Source: Devosia subaequoris (GTDB lineage Bacteria; Pseudomonadota; Alphaproteobacteria; Rhizobiales; Devosiaceae). Taken from it: a DNA stretch of 64,000 nucleotides. The position numbers and the translations under genes were made by a program. The notes beneath the pieces were generated by a model. The model ran no database searches. It saw nothing but the letters and a program-made list of their open reading frames with translations, and was not told where the DNA came from. Of the stretch, positions 42,984-52,751 are shown piece by piece. The DNA lies in the NCBI RefSeq assembly GCF_014197055.1, contig NZ_JACIEW010000011.1:1-64000 (forward strand), read 5' to 3'. How positions within the stretch are numbered: the first letter of the stretch is position 1; each line of letters starts with the position of its first letter.

Positions 42984-45185
42984 TCAGCTCGCGGAAAGGA
43001 TGGCTTCAGCGCGGCCAAGCCGTTCGCTGGTGACAGTGACGGTGATCGGACCGGCGCCAGTCGAGCGCAGCCAGAAGCCGGTTGAACCGGCGCGCAATGG
43101 CACAAGACCGGGCCCAATTCGCTCTGCCGCGCCAGAGACGCTGATGGATACCGGCTCGGGGAAGAAGGGGAGCGCCCTTCCGGACTGGTCGAGGGCGCGG
43201 ACCATGACGCGGGTGGTGTCGCCCTCGGCACCGAGTTCGACGGTGTCGGGCACGACCTCAAGCGCGTGGGCAACCGGGTCAGAAACGAAGTCCACGGACT
43301 TGGCGGGTTTACCGTCAATAAAGCCGGTGATGGTGGCGTCTTCCCAGCTCATGCCCCACAGGCCCAGTTCTTCGTCGGTCAAGTGCTCGCGCTTGATGAC
43401 CACAGGCGCGTGCGGAAGATGAGGGAAAGCTTCACGGTCGGGCTTGAAGCGCTTGGGCGGATTGTTGCCGTAGCGCAGTTCGACCTCGTCGCAATTGGTG
43501 AGGATGATCAGGGGCAGCACGCCGCCAATATTGCGTTCGCCACGAGCCCAGAAGGTCACGGGTTTCAGGATCACTTCGTCGGACGTGTCGCATTGGCTGG
43601 TATAGGCAAACGCGGCAAATTTGGGCTCGCGGAACATGTCCATGACGCCGTGATGGCAGATGCGATCGCCGGAGCCGAAATCCTTGTGCGTGTTGTAGTC
43701 GAAAGCGCACCAGCCAATGCAGCCTGCAATCTGCGGATCGCCATAAGCGGCGTTGAGCACTTCAAGATGGCGCAGCACGTGTTCGGCCTGGCGTTGTTCC
43801 TGATCCCAGCTCTTGGTCGGGTACATGTGCCCGCCATACTCAGTGATCATATAGGGCACGACGCGGTCGAGACCGGTGACCTCCCGTTGCGGCCGAAGCG
43901 GGGTGCGCGGGCGATTACCGCCCCATTCTTCCTGGCCCAAGATGAAATCGTTCATGGTGTAAACGTCTTCGAGCATCTCACTGTCGGTGATGTAGCGCAC
44001 ACCACCGGTGGCTCGCGTCGGGTCGAGTTCGCGAGCCAGCGCATTGGTGCGCACGTAGAAGTCGTGATCGTCGTGGCTCTCGTTAACGCGTACTCCCCAG
44101 ATGACAATGGATGGGTGGTTCCAGTCGCGGGTGATCATGCGCCGCACGTTCTCGACGCTTTCGTCCTTCCAGCTTTCGCCGCCGATATGCTGCCAGCCCG
44201 GGATTTCCTCAAACACGAGCAGACCGAGTTCGTCGCAACGATCGAGGAAGTAATGAGACTGCGGGTAGTGTGAAGTGCGCACCATGTTGAGCTTGAGTTC
44301 GCGCTTCAATATCTCGGCGTCGCGTTCCTGCGCTGATTTGCCCAGCGCATAGCCGACATAGGGGAAGGACTGGTGACGGTTGAGGCCGCGCAGTTTGAGC
44401 GCCTTGCCGTTGAGTTTGAATCCCTCCGTAGTGAACTCGGCAGTGCGGAAGCCGAAGCGAAACGTCGCCTGGTCCTGGCCGGCGGCCGTGTCGAGCGTGA
44501 GCGCCAACGTGTAGAGCACGGGATTGGAAATATCCCACAGCGCAATGCCCGAAAGACCATCAAAGCTCAGCTCGAGTGTGGAGCCGGTGATGGCGGCATT
44601 GGTGGTGGCAATGGTCTTGCCCTCGGTGTCGAGTAGCGTCGCCACCAGCGTGCCGAAAAGCGGCAGGTCCTGCGGATTAACGAGGTCGATGCGGGCGCGC
44701 ACTGACTTGCTGTCAGCCAGCGCGTCGGGGGTCTCGATCTTGGCGTTGCTCACAAAAACCGGGGCGGTTACCCGCAACCAGGCTTCGCGATAAAGGCCAG
44801 CATAGGTGAGGTAGTCGATCTGCCCGCCAAAGGGCGGGATTTCCGGATTTTCACTGCCGTCTATGGTGACAGACAGTACGTTCTCGCCGTCAAGGAGCTT
44901 TCCGGTTAACCGGGCTTCGAAGGGGGTGTAGCCATCCTTGTGCGCCGCGATTTCTTCGCCGTTCAGGCTGACCACAGCATTTGCCATGGCACCATCGAAC
45001 ACGACCGAGACCTCCCTGCCCTGCCAGGCAGGATCGGCGGCGAAGCGTTTTTCGTAAGTGAAAACGCGCTGATAGGCCTTCTCATCAAAATAGGAGAAGG
45101 GCAGCTCCACCGCAGTGTGCGGCAGACGGACACTGTCCGTGCCTTCGAACAGCCAGCCGGAATTGAAATCGATCAGGGGACGCAT
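42984..45185 (-). CDS. glycoside hydrolase family 2 beta-galactosidase-like enzyme
   Basis: Cytoplasmic GH2 glycosidase of 733 residues: sugar-binding jelly roll (1-140), immunoglobulin-like domain (145-250), TIM barrel (255-540) and a C-terminal beta domain. GH2 catalytic residues are Glu369 (acid/base, in GVRVNES) and Glu449 (nucleophile, in MITEYGG); NRHQSFP at 269-275 is the other family signature. No signal peptide, so it acts on imported sugar. The protein is shorter than E. coli LacZ (about 1020) and near beta-glucuronidase or short LacZ in size, so the precise glycoside is open. It lies between permease and ATPase genes of a lac-like operon. Confidence 0.88.
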   Translation of the reverse strand: MRPLIDFNSGWLFEGTDSVRLPHTAVELPFSYFDEKAYQRVFTYEKRFAADPAWQGREVSVVFDGAMANAVVSLNGEEIAAHKDGYTPFEARLTGKLLDGENVLSVTIDGSENPEIPPFGGQIDYLTYAGLYREAWLRVTAPVFVSNAKIETPDALADSKSVRARIDLVNPQDLPLFGTLVATLLDTEGKTIATTNAAITGSTLELSFDGLSGIALWDISNPVLYTLALTLDTAAGQDQATFRFGFRTAEFTTEGFKLNGKALKLRGLNRHQSFPYVGYALGKSAQERDAEILKRELKLNMVRTSHYPQSHYFLDRCDELGLLVFEEIPGWQHIGGESWKDESVENVRRMITRDWNHPSIVIWGVRVNESHDDHDFYVRTNALARELDPTRATGGVRYITDSEMLEDVYTMNDFILGQEEWGGNRPRTPLRPQREVTGLDRVVPYMITEYGGHMYPTKSWDQEQRQAEHVLRHLEVLNAAYGDPQIAGCIGWCAFDYNTHKDFGSGDRICHHGVMDMFREPKFAAFAYTSQCDTSDEVILKPVTFWARGERNIGGVLPLIILTNCDEVELRYGNNPPKRFKPDREAFPHLPHAPVVIKREHLTDEELGLWGMSWEDATITGFIDGKPAKSVDFVSDPVAHALEVVPDTVELGAEGDTTRVMVRALDQSGRALPFFPEPVSISVSGAAERIGPGLVPLRAGSTGFWLRSTGAGPITVTVTSERLGRAEAILSAS

Positions 45186-45193
45186 GAAATACT

Positions 45194-46012
45194 CTATTTG
45201 ACGGCGCCCAGCATGCCTTCGACGAAGCGGCGCTGGAGCAGGAAGAAGATGACGAGGGTGGGCAAAGTCGCGACAATCGCACCAACCATGACCAGGCCGA
45301 AATCAGGGGTGTAGCCGGCGCTGAGCGCGGCCACCGCCAGGGTCAGGGTGAACATGTCGTTGGTCTGGAGCACGATCAGCGGCCAGAGATAATTGTTCCA
45401 GTGCATCATGAAGACGATGATGGTCGCCGCCGCATAGGTGGAGCGCATCACCGGCATGTAGACAAAGAGGAAAATCTGCCACTCCTTGAGCCCGTCGATA
45501 CGCGCGGCATCGCGCAATTCATGCGGGAAGGCTTTGGTCGCCTGGCGGAAATAGAAGATGATGAATACCCAGGCCACGGTGGGCAGAATGATGGCCTGGT
45601 AGGTGTTGATAAATTTGAGGTTCGCCATCATCACGAAGAGCGGAATCATCAGCGCCGCGAAGGGAATGGACAGCATTAAAAGCAAGCCACCGAACAGCTT
45701 CTCGCGGAAGCGGGAGCGGAACATCTCGAAGCCATAGCCGGCGAGCGAGGAAACCAGCAGCGTGAGCGCCGTGCCAACTCCGGCAATAAAGAAGGAATTG
45801 AACAGTACCCTTGGCAGATCGACCGAGGTCAGGAACGTGCCGATATTGTCGAACAGCGCCGTGCCCGGCGTTGCCTTGCCCTTGATAATGTCGGGCGAGG
45901 TGTTGGTGGCGGCGATGGCCATCCAGATAAAGGGAAAGACCGAGATGAACGCGGCGATGCTGAGGGCCAGATAGGTCGCGAAGCGGCCGAGAAAGGCGAG
46001 TGGATTGCTCAT
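45194..46012 (-). CDS. carbohydrate ABC transporter permease (MalG/LacG-like)
   Basis: Inner-membrane permease of 272 residues, six predicted membrane helices, with the CUT1 EAA loop ELRDAARIDGLKEWQIFLFVYMPVMR. The start overlaps the stop of the preceding permease gene by 4 bases, so the two are made together. Ends 8 bases before the glycosidase start. Imports the (probable) beta-galactoside with its partner. Confidence 0.92.
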   Translation of the reverse strand: MSNPLAFLGRFATYLALSIAAFISVFPFIWMAIAATNTSPDIIKGKATPGTALFDNIGTFLTSVDLPRVLFNSFFIAGVGTALTLLVSSLAGYGFEMFRSRFREKLFGGLLLMLSIPFAALMIPLFVMMANLKFINTYQAIILPTVAWVFIIFYFRQATKAFPHELRDAARIDGLKEWQIFLFVYMPVMRSTYAAATIIVFMMHWNNYLWPLIVLQTNDMFTLTLAVAALSAGYTPDFGLVMVGAIVATLPTLVIFFLLQRRFVEGMLGAVK

Positions 46013-46905
46013 GCGCGGCGATCCTTTGCGACCTGGAACTGCACAAAGCTGAGAATGGCCACCAGGATGACGATCACATAGGAAACCGTGGCGGCGTAGC
46101 CGAAACTGGGCATGAAGCGGAAACTGAGATTGTAGATGTACATCGACAGGGTGAGCGTCGAGTCCGAGGGACCGCCCTGGGTGAGCAGATTGGGCTCGTC
46201 GAAGAGCTGTAGCGTGCCGATGGTGGAAATCACGGCGGTAAATAGGATCACCGGCTTGAGCATGGGCACGGTGATGTACCAGAACCGGGCCCAGGTGGGG
46301 ACGCCGTCGATGCGCGCCGCTTCGTAGATCGAGCGGTCGATGTTCTGCATGGCAGCGAGATAGAAGATCATGTTGTAGCCGGTCCAGCGCCAGGTGATCG
46401 CGGAGACGACCACGAATTTCGCCCAGAACGGATCGCCAAGCCAGGGGATCGGCGCATCGACGATGCTCAGGCCAAGCAGCACCTGATTGATCACGCCATC
46501 GCCGGCGAACATGGATTTGAAAATCACCGAATAGGCGACCAGCGAAGTCACGCAGGGCAGGAAGATCGCGGTGCGGAAGAAGCTGCGGCCCCAGAGCTTG
46601 CTGTCATTGAGAGCACTGGCAAAGAGCAGCGCCAGGACCAGCATGATCGGCACCTGGATCGCCAGGAAGACCAGGGTATTGGTTAGCGCACGTAGAAAGA
46701 CGGGGTCCTGCGTCAGCCGGATGATATTGGCAAGGCCGCCGAAGCTGAAGGACATGCCGCGTCCGACCTGGAAGCTCATCCAGAGCGACCACAGGATCGG
46801 ATAGATCATGAAGATACCGAGCAGAACCAATGCGGGCATGACAAACAGCCAGCCACTCACCTGCTCTTTTCGCGCCAAGCCAGATTGCGCCACGCAAACC
46901 CCCAT
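46009..46905 (-). CDS. carbohydrate ABC transporter permease (MalF/LacF-like)
   Basis: Inner-membrane permease of 298 residues, six membrane helices, with EAA loop YEAARIDGVPTWARFWYITVPMLKPV. N-terminal MGVCVAQSGLARKEQVSGWLF leads into the first helix. There are 94 non-coding bases between it and the binding-protein gene, with two small hairpins (for example GGGCG-GAAT-CGCCC) that could reduce expression of the membrane genes relative to the binding protein. Confidence 0.92.
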   Translation of the reverse strand: MGVCVAQSGLARKEQVSGWLFVMPALVLLGIFMIYPILWSLWMSFQVGRGMSFSFGGLANIIRLTQDPVFLRALTNTLVFLAIQVPIMLVLALLFASALNDSKLWGRSFFRTAIFLPCVTSLVAYSVIFKSMFAGDGVINQVLLGLSIVDAPIPWLGDPFWAKFVVVSAITWRWTGYNMIFYLAAMQNIDRSIYEAARIDGVPTWARFWYITVPMLKPVILFTAVISTIGTLQLFDEPNLLTQGGPSDSTLTLSMYIYNLSFRFMPSFGYAATVSYVIVILVAILSFVQFQVAKDRRA

Positions 46906-46999
46906 CTGCTCTTGTCATGCATTCGCCGATGACCCCCGCCTTGCGGCGGAGGTCCCGGGGAGAGCCAGAGGGCGGAATCGCCCGTCCGGCGAACCGGTC

Positions 47000-48274
47000 T
47001 TACTGGGTCTGCTGACGGACCTGAGCGTCGATCGCGGAGACGATCTCGTCGATATTGCCGCCACTGGTGATCGCGGGAATCTGCGCGACGACCGCCGAGT
47101 CGGCTTCTTCGGTGAAGATGCCGTAATTGACCGCGGGGATCTCGGCGAGCCAGTTGGAGAAGTTCTGCCAGACGGGCTGGCCGCCGAAGAACTCGTCGCT
47201 GGCCTGGAAAGCCTCACCTTCACGGGCCGGCATGTACGTGCCCAGAGCACCCTGATTGATCAGGATTTCCTGATAGAAATCGACGTCGCTCCCCCAAACG
47301 CTCTTAAGGAAGTCGATGGCCAGCTCCTTCTGCGGCGCAGAAGACAGCACATACCAGCTCGAACCACCCAGGTTGGATGCGTTCACCGAGCTTTCAACAT
47401 TCCCCATGCGCGGAACCGGCGCAACGCCCCACTGGCCGGACTGTTCCGGGTTGGCTTTGATGGTGGCAGTCATCCACACACCAGTCGGTGTGGCCAGGGT
47501 GTCACCGGAGGTGAAGCTGCCGGTATATTCGGTCCAACCAGACACCGTCTTGGAAATATCGGCAGCCAGGATGCGCTGGTAGGTCGCCAGCACCTCGTGG
47601 AATACCGGGTTATCGGCAATGGTGACATTACCCTCCGCATCGAAATACCAGGTGCCGGCCGATTGCATCATGATGCGGAACAGGTCCGATGCGTTCGGGT
47701 CGATCGGCAGCAGGGTTTCTCCGGTCTTTTCCTTTACGCCCTGGCCAATTTCGATGAGCTGGTCCCAAGTGATGTTTTCGAGATCGGCAGCCGTGTAGCC
47801 AGCTTCCTCAAGCGCGTCAGCGCGATAGAACAGACCGGTTACGCCGGAGTCGAAAGGCATCGAGTAGGTTTGGCCATCGACCGTGGACACTTCGACTTTA
47901 TAGGGCGCGAAAGCCGAATAATCGATCTCGTCGGTCAGCGGCTCGAAAGCGCCGGGGAACGAGAGCAGGTATTTCTGCGCGCGATAGTCTTCGATCAGCA
48001 CGATATCGGGCAGGCCTTCAGTCGTGCCAGAAGCAAGCTGGGTCTGCAGCTTCTGCTCCATGGCGGCCTTGTCGAAGATTTCGATGCGGATGGTGTCGTC
48101 AGGGTGTTCGGCCTGGTAGCGCGAGAACGCTTCTTCCATGGTGGCGCCATTGAAGTTCGGATCCCAGCACCAGACCAGGATTTCGGCTGCCGAGGCGGCC
48201 GTGACGCTGAACATGGATACGCTGGCGAGCGCGACGGCGATCGAGCGCTTCAGGCCCGTGGACATACGAGTCAT
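47000..48274 (-). CDS. family 1 sugar-binding periplasmic protein (LacE-like)
   Basis: Protein of 424 residues starting MTRMSTGLKRSIAV at ATG 48274, with GGGAGGAAA 4 bases upstream; ATG 48289 is an unlikely alternative. Signal peptide ends ASAAE. SBP_bac_1 features: ILVWCWDPNFNGATMEEAFSRYQ, LPDIVLIEDYRAQKYL, MPFDSGVTGLFYR, and aromatic residues for sugar stacking. First gene of the lac-like operon; an 18-bp palindrome lies just upstream. Confidence 0.9.
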   Translation of the reverse strand: MTRMSTGLKRSIAVALASVSMFSVTAASAAEILVWCWDPNFNGATMEEAFSRYQAEHPDDTIRIEIFDKAAMEQKLQTQLASGTTEGLPDIVLIEDYRAQKYLLSFPGAFEPLTDEIDYSAFAPYKVEVSTVDGQTYSMPFDSGVTGLFYRADALEEAGYTAADLENITWDQLIEIGQGVKEKTGETLLPIDPNASDLFRIMMQSAGTWYFDAEGNVTIADNPVFHEVLATYQRILAADISKTVSGWTEYTGSFTSGDTLATPTGVWMTATIKANPEQSGQWGVAPVPRMGNVESSVNASNLGGSSWYVLSSAPQKELAIDFLKSVWGSDVDFYQEILINQGALGTYMPAREGEAFQASDEFFGGQPVWQNFSNWLAEIPAVNYGIFTEEADSAVVAQIPAITSGGNIDEIVSAIDAQVRQQTQ

Positions 48275-48352
48275 TGAATTTCCTCCCAATTGGGTGTTTC
48301 CTCATCACCCAAAGAGCAGACTAATATGACTTCTGGTCGCTGCGCAAGAATT

Positions 48353-48370
48353 TCAGTAAATATTTACTGA
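48353..48370. promoter_or_regulatory. 18-bp perfect palindrome, probable LacI-family operator
   Basis: TCAGTAAATATTTACTGA, perfect over 18 bases, between the regulator stop (48381) and the binding-protein start (48274). A further AAATTTACT half-like site follows at 48374-48382. LacI-family regulators bind such palindromes; position just upstream of the operon fits repression. Confidence 0.7.
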
Positions 48371-48380
48371 GAGAAATTTA

Positions 48381-49370
48381 CTACGCCCGCTCGTCGGGCA
48401 AAGCGCGGGTGCTGGCGCGCCAGACAATGCGCGATGCCAGACTGATCTGCTTGGCCAGTTCGCGCCCGCCGACCCGCTCAAGCAGCAATTCCACAGCGGC
48501 TTCGCCGATCTCCTCAGCTGGCAGATGCACCGTGGTGAGCGGCGGATTTAGAAATTGCGCAACCGAGATATCGTTGAAACTGGCCACCCCGATGTCGCCG
48601 GGGATTGAAAGACCCGCCTCGTGCACGGCACGATAAGTGCCGATGGCCATGGAGTCGTTGAAGGTGACAATGGCGTCGACTGATCGACGCTCGGCAAGAA
48701 TTTCGCGGGTCAGACGATACCCGCCCTCCTCGGTGTTATCGCCGTTGCGAAACAGGCGGTCGTCGAACCAGCCTGCCGCCGTCATCCATTGAACGAAGGC
48801 CTGGGCGCGCCGGTCACTCCAGCCGATATAGGCCATGCGGCGATAGCCACGCTGGGCGAGCGCTGCGAGCAGCTTTTCCATAGCGGCGCGCAGATCGGCA
48901 GAGACGGAGTCGATCTGGTCATCATGGGGCACATGGTCGGCAAAAACGATCTGGCGGGAATGACGGGCCAGCCATTCGGTTTCTTCCTCGTCATGCCGAC
49001 CAATCACGATGGTGCCCGAGGCATCCTGCAGCAGCTTGGCGTCTGGCCGCGCATCCGTGTGGTAAACTTTTACCGTTTCGATCTTGAGGGCCGCGCAGCG
49101 CCGCTCGATGCCCAGGCGCAGGGCGATATAGTAGGGATCGACCAGCTCGCGTTCGGGCGCCAGGAAATGGACCAGCGCCAGCTTGTTCAGACCCTGCTGA
49201 ATGGCGCGATTGCGATTGCGGGGCGTGGCGTAGTTGAGGGCTTCGGCGGTCTCGATAATGGCCTGCCGCTTCCGGTTGGAAATCGACAGCGTGGAATCAT
49301 AGTTGAGAACGCGCGACACGGTGGCGCTGGAGACGCCGACCGTCGCGGCGATTTCTTTGATCGTGACCAT
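48381..49370 (-). CDS. LacI/GalR-family transcriptional regulator (EbgR-like)
   Basis: Protein of 329 residues starting MVTIKEIAATVGVSSATVSRVLN, the LacI HTH with hinge, from ATG 49370. The effector domain block LVDPYYIALRLGIERRCAAL is similar to E. coli EbgR, which controls an evolved beta-galactosidase gene. It stands just upstream of and in line with the lac-like operon, so it probably represses it, and itself, in the absence of the sugar. Confidence 0.9.
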   Translation of the reverse strand: MVTIKEIAATVGVSSATVSRVLNYDSTLSISNRKRQAIIETAEALNYATPRNRNRAIQQGLNKLALVHFLAPERELVDPYYIALRLGIERRCAALKIETVKVYHTDARPDAKLLQDASGTIVIGRHDEEETEWLARHSRQIVFADHVPHDDQIDSVSADLRAAMEKLLAALAQRGYRRMAYIGWSDRRAQAFVQWMTAAGWFDDRLFRNGDNTEEGGYRLTREILAERRSVDAIVTFNDSMAIGTYRAVHEAGLSIPGDIGVASFNDISVAQFLNPPLTTVHLPAEEIGEAAVELLLERVGGRELAKQISLASRIVWRASTRALPDERA

Positions 49371-49425
49371 GGCCGGCACGCTATCGCCCGGCCTGTGACC
49401 GGGTCAATCTGTTTGCGCGGTCCGC

Positions 49426-51861
49426 TCAGGCAGAAAAACTGGCCTCCAGCAGGTCATCCCAATCAATGGCGCCGGGGCGCCCAAGCAAAAATCCCTGCGC
49501 TTCGGTGCAACCTTCCTTACGCAGCACCGTAAGTTGCTCGCGGGTTTCCACCCCTTCTGCAAGCACCGGCACTGAAAGGCTGTGGCCCAGGGCAAGAATG
49601 GCCCGCACAATAGCCTTGGACTGCTCATTGCTTTCCACTTCGCTCATGAAAGAGCGGTCGAGCTTGATCTTGTCGAAGGGGAAACTGCGCAGCGTATCGA
49701 GCGAAGAGTAGCCCGTTCCGAAATCGTCGATCGCGATGGACACGCCCATGGCCTTGATCTGGCGCAGACTGTGAAGTGCCCGCTGTTTATCGCCGATAAT
49801 CGCGGTTTCTGTGACCTCCAATTCCAACCTATGGGGCGCAAGGCCAGTGGCGAGCAGAGTATTTCGGACGGTGTCGATGAGTTCGACCTGCGCCAGTTGT
49901 ATGCCCGAGACATTGACCGCAATCTTGTAGGGCTCCGGCCAGGAAGCGGCCTCCTCACAGGCGCTCCTGAGCACCCAGAGACCGATGGCGTTGATGGCGC
50001 CGCACTCTTCGGCCACTGGGATAAACTCGGCCGGCGAAACATTGCCATGCCCGGGCCGGTTCCAGCGCAAGAGGACTTCGTAGCCAGTCGTATTGCCTGA
50101 ATCGATGGACTTTTGCACCTGGTAGGCTAGGTAGAATTCACCCCGTTCTACCGCACACCATAGGTCGCGGGCCATATCGCGCCGATAGCGGGCATTCTCG
50201 TCCATGCCCTGCTCGTAATAGCAGATCGTGCGGTCAAATTCGGCCTTGGCACGATACATCGCCAGATCGGCATTGCTCAATAACTTGGAGAGATCGACTC
50301 CATCATCTGGAAAGACGGCCACGCCGATGCTGCCGCCGGGAGTTACAGTCAACCCGTCGCTTTCTACCCGACGGGTTAGTGCGTCCTCAATGCGCGAAAG
50401 GAACTCGCGAAGCGCGTCCATGCCAGAGAATATCTTGATCGCCGCAAACTCATCGCCACCTAGGCGCGCGACAACTTCACCCTCGCGCAGCAAGCTGTTG
50501 AATCGGCCAGCCAGCGTCTTGAGAACCAGATCTCCGGCGGCGTGGCCGTGGCTGTCATTGATTTCCTTGAAGTGATCGAGATCGATGGCGATGATAGCCA
50601 ATTGCACACCGCTCTCCTTGGCCTTGTGCAGCGCCCAGTCGAAGGATTCATTGAAACGGGCTCGGTTAGGCAGGCCAGTCAAACCATCGTGGCGTGCCAG
50701 GTGAGCAATAGCGCGCTGCGAGCGATGACGCTCAGTGATGTCATCGATGGTTGTAACCCAGGAGCCATCGCCAACCGGACTGTGGCTGACTTGCAGTACC
50801 AGATCATCGTCGAAGTTGTGCACAATTTCGCCGCCGTCACGAGTCAGCGGCAGATGGCTGGCCAGGGCAGTCTCGACACGCTCATCGATGTCGGTGGGAA
50901 TTTCGTCCGTGCCGATGATGGTGAGGCGGCAGATCTGAGCGAAAGTGGCACCATCAATATCGGCCGCCGGGTCAATACCGAGCAGGGTCGGGAAGCGATG
51001 ATTGTATAGCTGCAGCCTACCATCTGAATCGAAAAGTCCGAGACCCTGCGCCATGTGGACCATCGCCAGTTCCAGGCGGCCCGAAAGTTCGTTGAGCCGG
51101 GTTGCGTCCCGCATCTGGCGCTCGCGTTCACGCTCCGTACGTCGCCGATCAGCCTCGTCCAGCATGGTGCTGCCCAAAGCCAGGGCGAGCAGCAGTACGG
51201 AAATGAACGCCAACGCGATCGACAGCCAGAACCCATCTATGCTGCCAGTGGCGGACAGGGGGAAGCAAAGCGAAAAATCGGCCGCGGCCATGGCCGTGAA
51301 ATGCATGGCGCAGATTGCGCCGGTCAACAGAAACGCGCCGCCGAACAGGCCCCGCATCGAACGGCCCATGCCGGTGCGGAAGGCCAGGCCGCCCAGCGCG
51401 ATGCCGGACAGGATCGAGACAGCGACCAGACCCGGATTCCATTGCAGATTGCCGCCCATGATCAGAGCCGCAATGCCGGCATAGTGCATCGATGAGATGG
51501 CCACACCGACGACCGCGCCGCCCAGCACACGGTCCCAGACATTGGTGCCGCGCACCGCCACGGCGATGCCGGCACCACACACCAGGATGGCAATGAGCAT
51601 GGAAAGAACGGTCAGGCCCAGATCATAGTCCAGCGAGAAGCCCGGCCGAAAGGCGAGGACCGCGACGAAATGGGTCGCCCAGATGCCGAAGCCGACTGCT
51701 AGGGCGGCAACGCCGGTCCAGATGTTTCGCATGTGATCTTTGGATCTCTGCGCGTGGCGCAAAAGTCCAATACAGGCGTACGAGGAAATCAGGCAGATGC
51801 TCGCCGCCAGCAGAATCAATCCCGGCTCATGGGCCTTGAAGAAGAAATCGACGATCGGCAC
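49426..51861 (-). CDS. MHYT-PAS-GGDEF-EAL cyclic di-GMP enzyme
   Basis: Inner-membrane protein of 811 residues. N-terminal MHYT sensor of seven helices (1-240) with three repeats ATHFVAV, SMHYAGI and AMHFTAM, thought to bind metal and sense a gas. Then a PAS-like domain (260-375), GGDEF (about 385-545) with intact RLGGDEF and an EAL domain (about 560-800). The EAL motif reads EVL, but the catalytic set looks complete: NVSGIQL, ELEVTETA, DDFGTGYSS, KLDRSF, AEGVE, QGFLLG. So both synthesis and breakdown of c-di-GMP are possible. It is a single-gene unit. Confidence 0.93.
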   Translation of the reverse strand: MPIVDFFFKAHEPGLILLAASICLISSYACIGLLRHAQRSKDHMRNIWTGVAALAVGFGIWATHFVAVLAFRPGFSLDYDLGLTVLSMLIAILVCGAGIAVAVRGTNVWDRVLGGAVVGVAISSMHYAGIAALIMGGNLQWNPGLVAVSILSGIALGGLAFRTGMGRSMRGLFGGAFLLTGAICAMHFTAMAAADFSLCFPLSATGSIDGFWLSIALAFISVLLLALALGSTMLDEADRRRTERERERQMRDATRLNELSGRLELAMVHMAQGLGLFDSDGRLQLYNHRFPTLLGIDPAADIDGATFAQICRLTIIGTDEIPTDIDERVETALASHLPLTRDGGEIVHNFDDDLVLQVSHSPVGDGSWVTTIDDITERHRSQRAIAHLARHDGLTGLPNRARFNESFDWALHKAKESGVQLAIIAIDLDHFKEINDSHGHAAGDLVLKTLAGRFNSLLREGEVVARLGGDEFAAIKIFSGMDALREFLSRIEDALTRRVESDGLTVTPGGSIGVAVFPDDGVDLSKLLSNADLAMYRAKAEFDRTICYYEQGMDENARYRRDMARDLWCAVERGEFYLAYQVQKSIDSGNTTGYEVLLRWNRPGHGNVSPAEFIPVAEECGAINAIGLWVLRSACEEAASWPEPYKIAVNVSGIQLAQVELIDTVRNTLLATGLAPHRLELEVTETAIIGDKQRALHSLRQIKAMGVSIAIDDFGTGYSSLDTLRSFPFDKIKLDRSFMSEVESNEQSKAIVRAILALGHSLSVPVLAEGVETREQLTVLRKEGCTEAQGFLLGRPGAIDWDDLLEASFSA

Positions 51862-52025
51862 CGGATGACCTACGCAAATACACCTAGACTACCAACCTTC
51901 CTGCCCCAGAAGGCCTTACCGAAACGTCACCTCACACGCACATAGTCGCCCCGGCGATTCAAGTTCTGGGCATTTTCCGTGGTGACCTGTAGCATCCTGG
52001 CAAACCAGAAAAAGCATGCAGGCCA

Positions 52026-52748
52026 ATGAGTACAAGCCTTTACCCAGCAGATTTTTACGCAGAGCGACGGCGGCATACGTTGCATGCGGCGCGGCGCATT
52101 CTGGGGCTGTTGCCGGCAGGGCTGCCACGTGGCCGAATTGCCGATATCGGCTGCGGGACAGGCACTTTTCTGGCGGCTGCCCTGGAGCTGGGGGCCGAGG
52201 CGCTCTTTGGAATCGAAGGGGACTGGGTCACCCAGGACATGCTGGATGAACAGCGCATCACCTTCACGCCGCGCGACCTGGAACAGGGTTTCGTCGGACC
52301 CAAAGTGGATCTGGCGATGAGCCTGGAAGTCGCCGAACATCTCTCGCCGGACCGGGCGTCCGGATTTGTCGCCGACCTATGCGCGATGGCGCCGGCAGTG
52401 CTGTTCAGCGCGGCCATTCCGGGTCAGGGCGGGGTGGGTCATGTCAATGAGCAATGGCCAAGCTATTGGGCCGGACTGTTCGCGCAACATGGTTTTGTGG
52501 CCCTTGACGTGCTCAGGCCCGAAATCTGGGCGGATGAGGCTATCCCGGCCTGGTACCGACAAAACGCAATCCTCTATCTGCGTCCGGAACTGGCCGAAGA
52601 ATTGGGGCTGACACCCAGTGGAATAGCCCTGTTAGACCGGGTGCACCCGGCCTTTTGGGACCGTGCCAATCGTGAGCTGAAATACGCCAACGCGCTACCT
52701 GAATCCGAAGTGCTTCGTCGACAGGCGGAACAGCAACAGCAGCAATAG
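52026..52748 (+). CDS. class I SAM-dependent methyltransferase
   Basis: Protein of 240 residues. SAM-binding motif I IADIGCGTGTFLAAALELGA (about 39-58) and a motif with AMSLEVAEHLSPD near 100. The rest (GHVNEQWPSYWAGLFAQHGFVALDVLRPEIW) fits methyltransf_23-like enzymes found in polysaccharide or small-molecule modification loci. Substrate unknown. The C-terminus ends in five glutamines from a short CAG/CAA repeat. It converges with the ThuA-like gene, with 3 bases between stops. Confidence 0.8.
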   Translation: MSTSLYPADFYAERRRHTLHAARRILGLLPAGLPRGRIADIGCGTGTFLAAALELGAEALFGIEGDWVTQDMLDEQRITFTPRDLEQGFVGPKVDLAMSLEVAEHLSPDRASGFVADLCAMAPAVLFSAAIPGQGGVGHVNEQWPSYWAGLFAQHGFVALDVLRPEIWADEAIPAWYRQNAILYLRPELAEELGLTPSGIALLDRVHPAFWDRANRELKYANALPESEVLRRQAEQQQQQ

Positions 52749-52751
52749 TCG

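Noticed and set aside
46808-48277. 489-residue open frame on the plus strand
   Set aside because: Antisense to the clearly coding sugar-binding protein gene.
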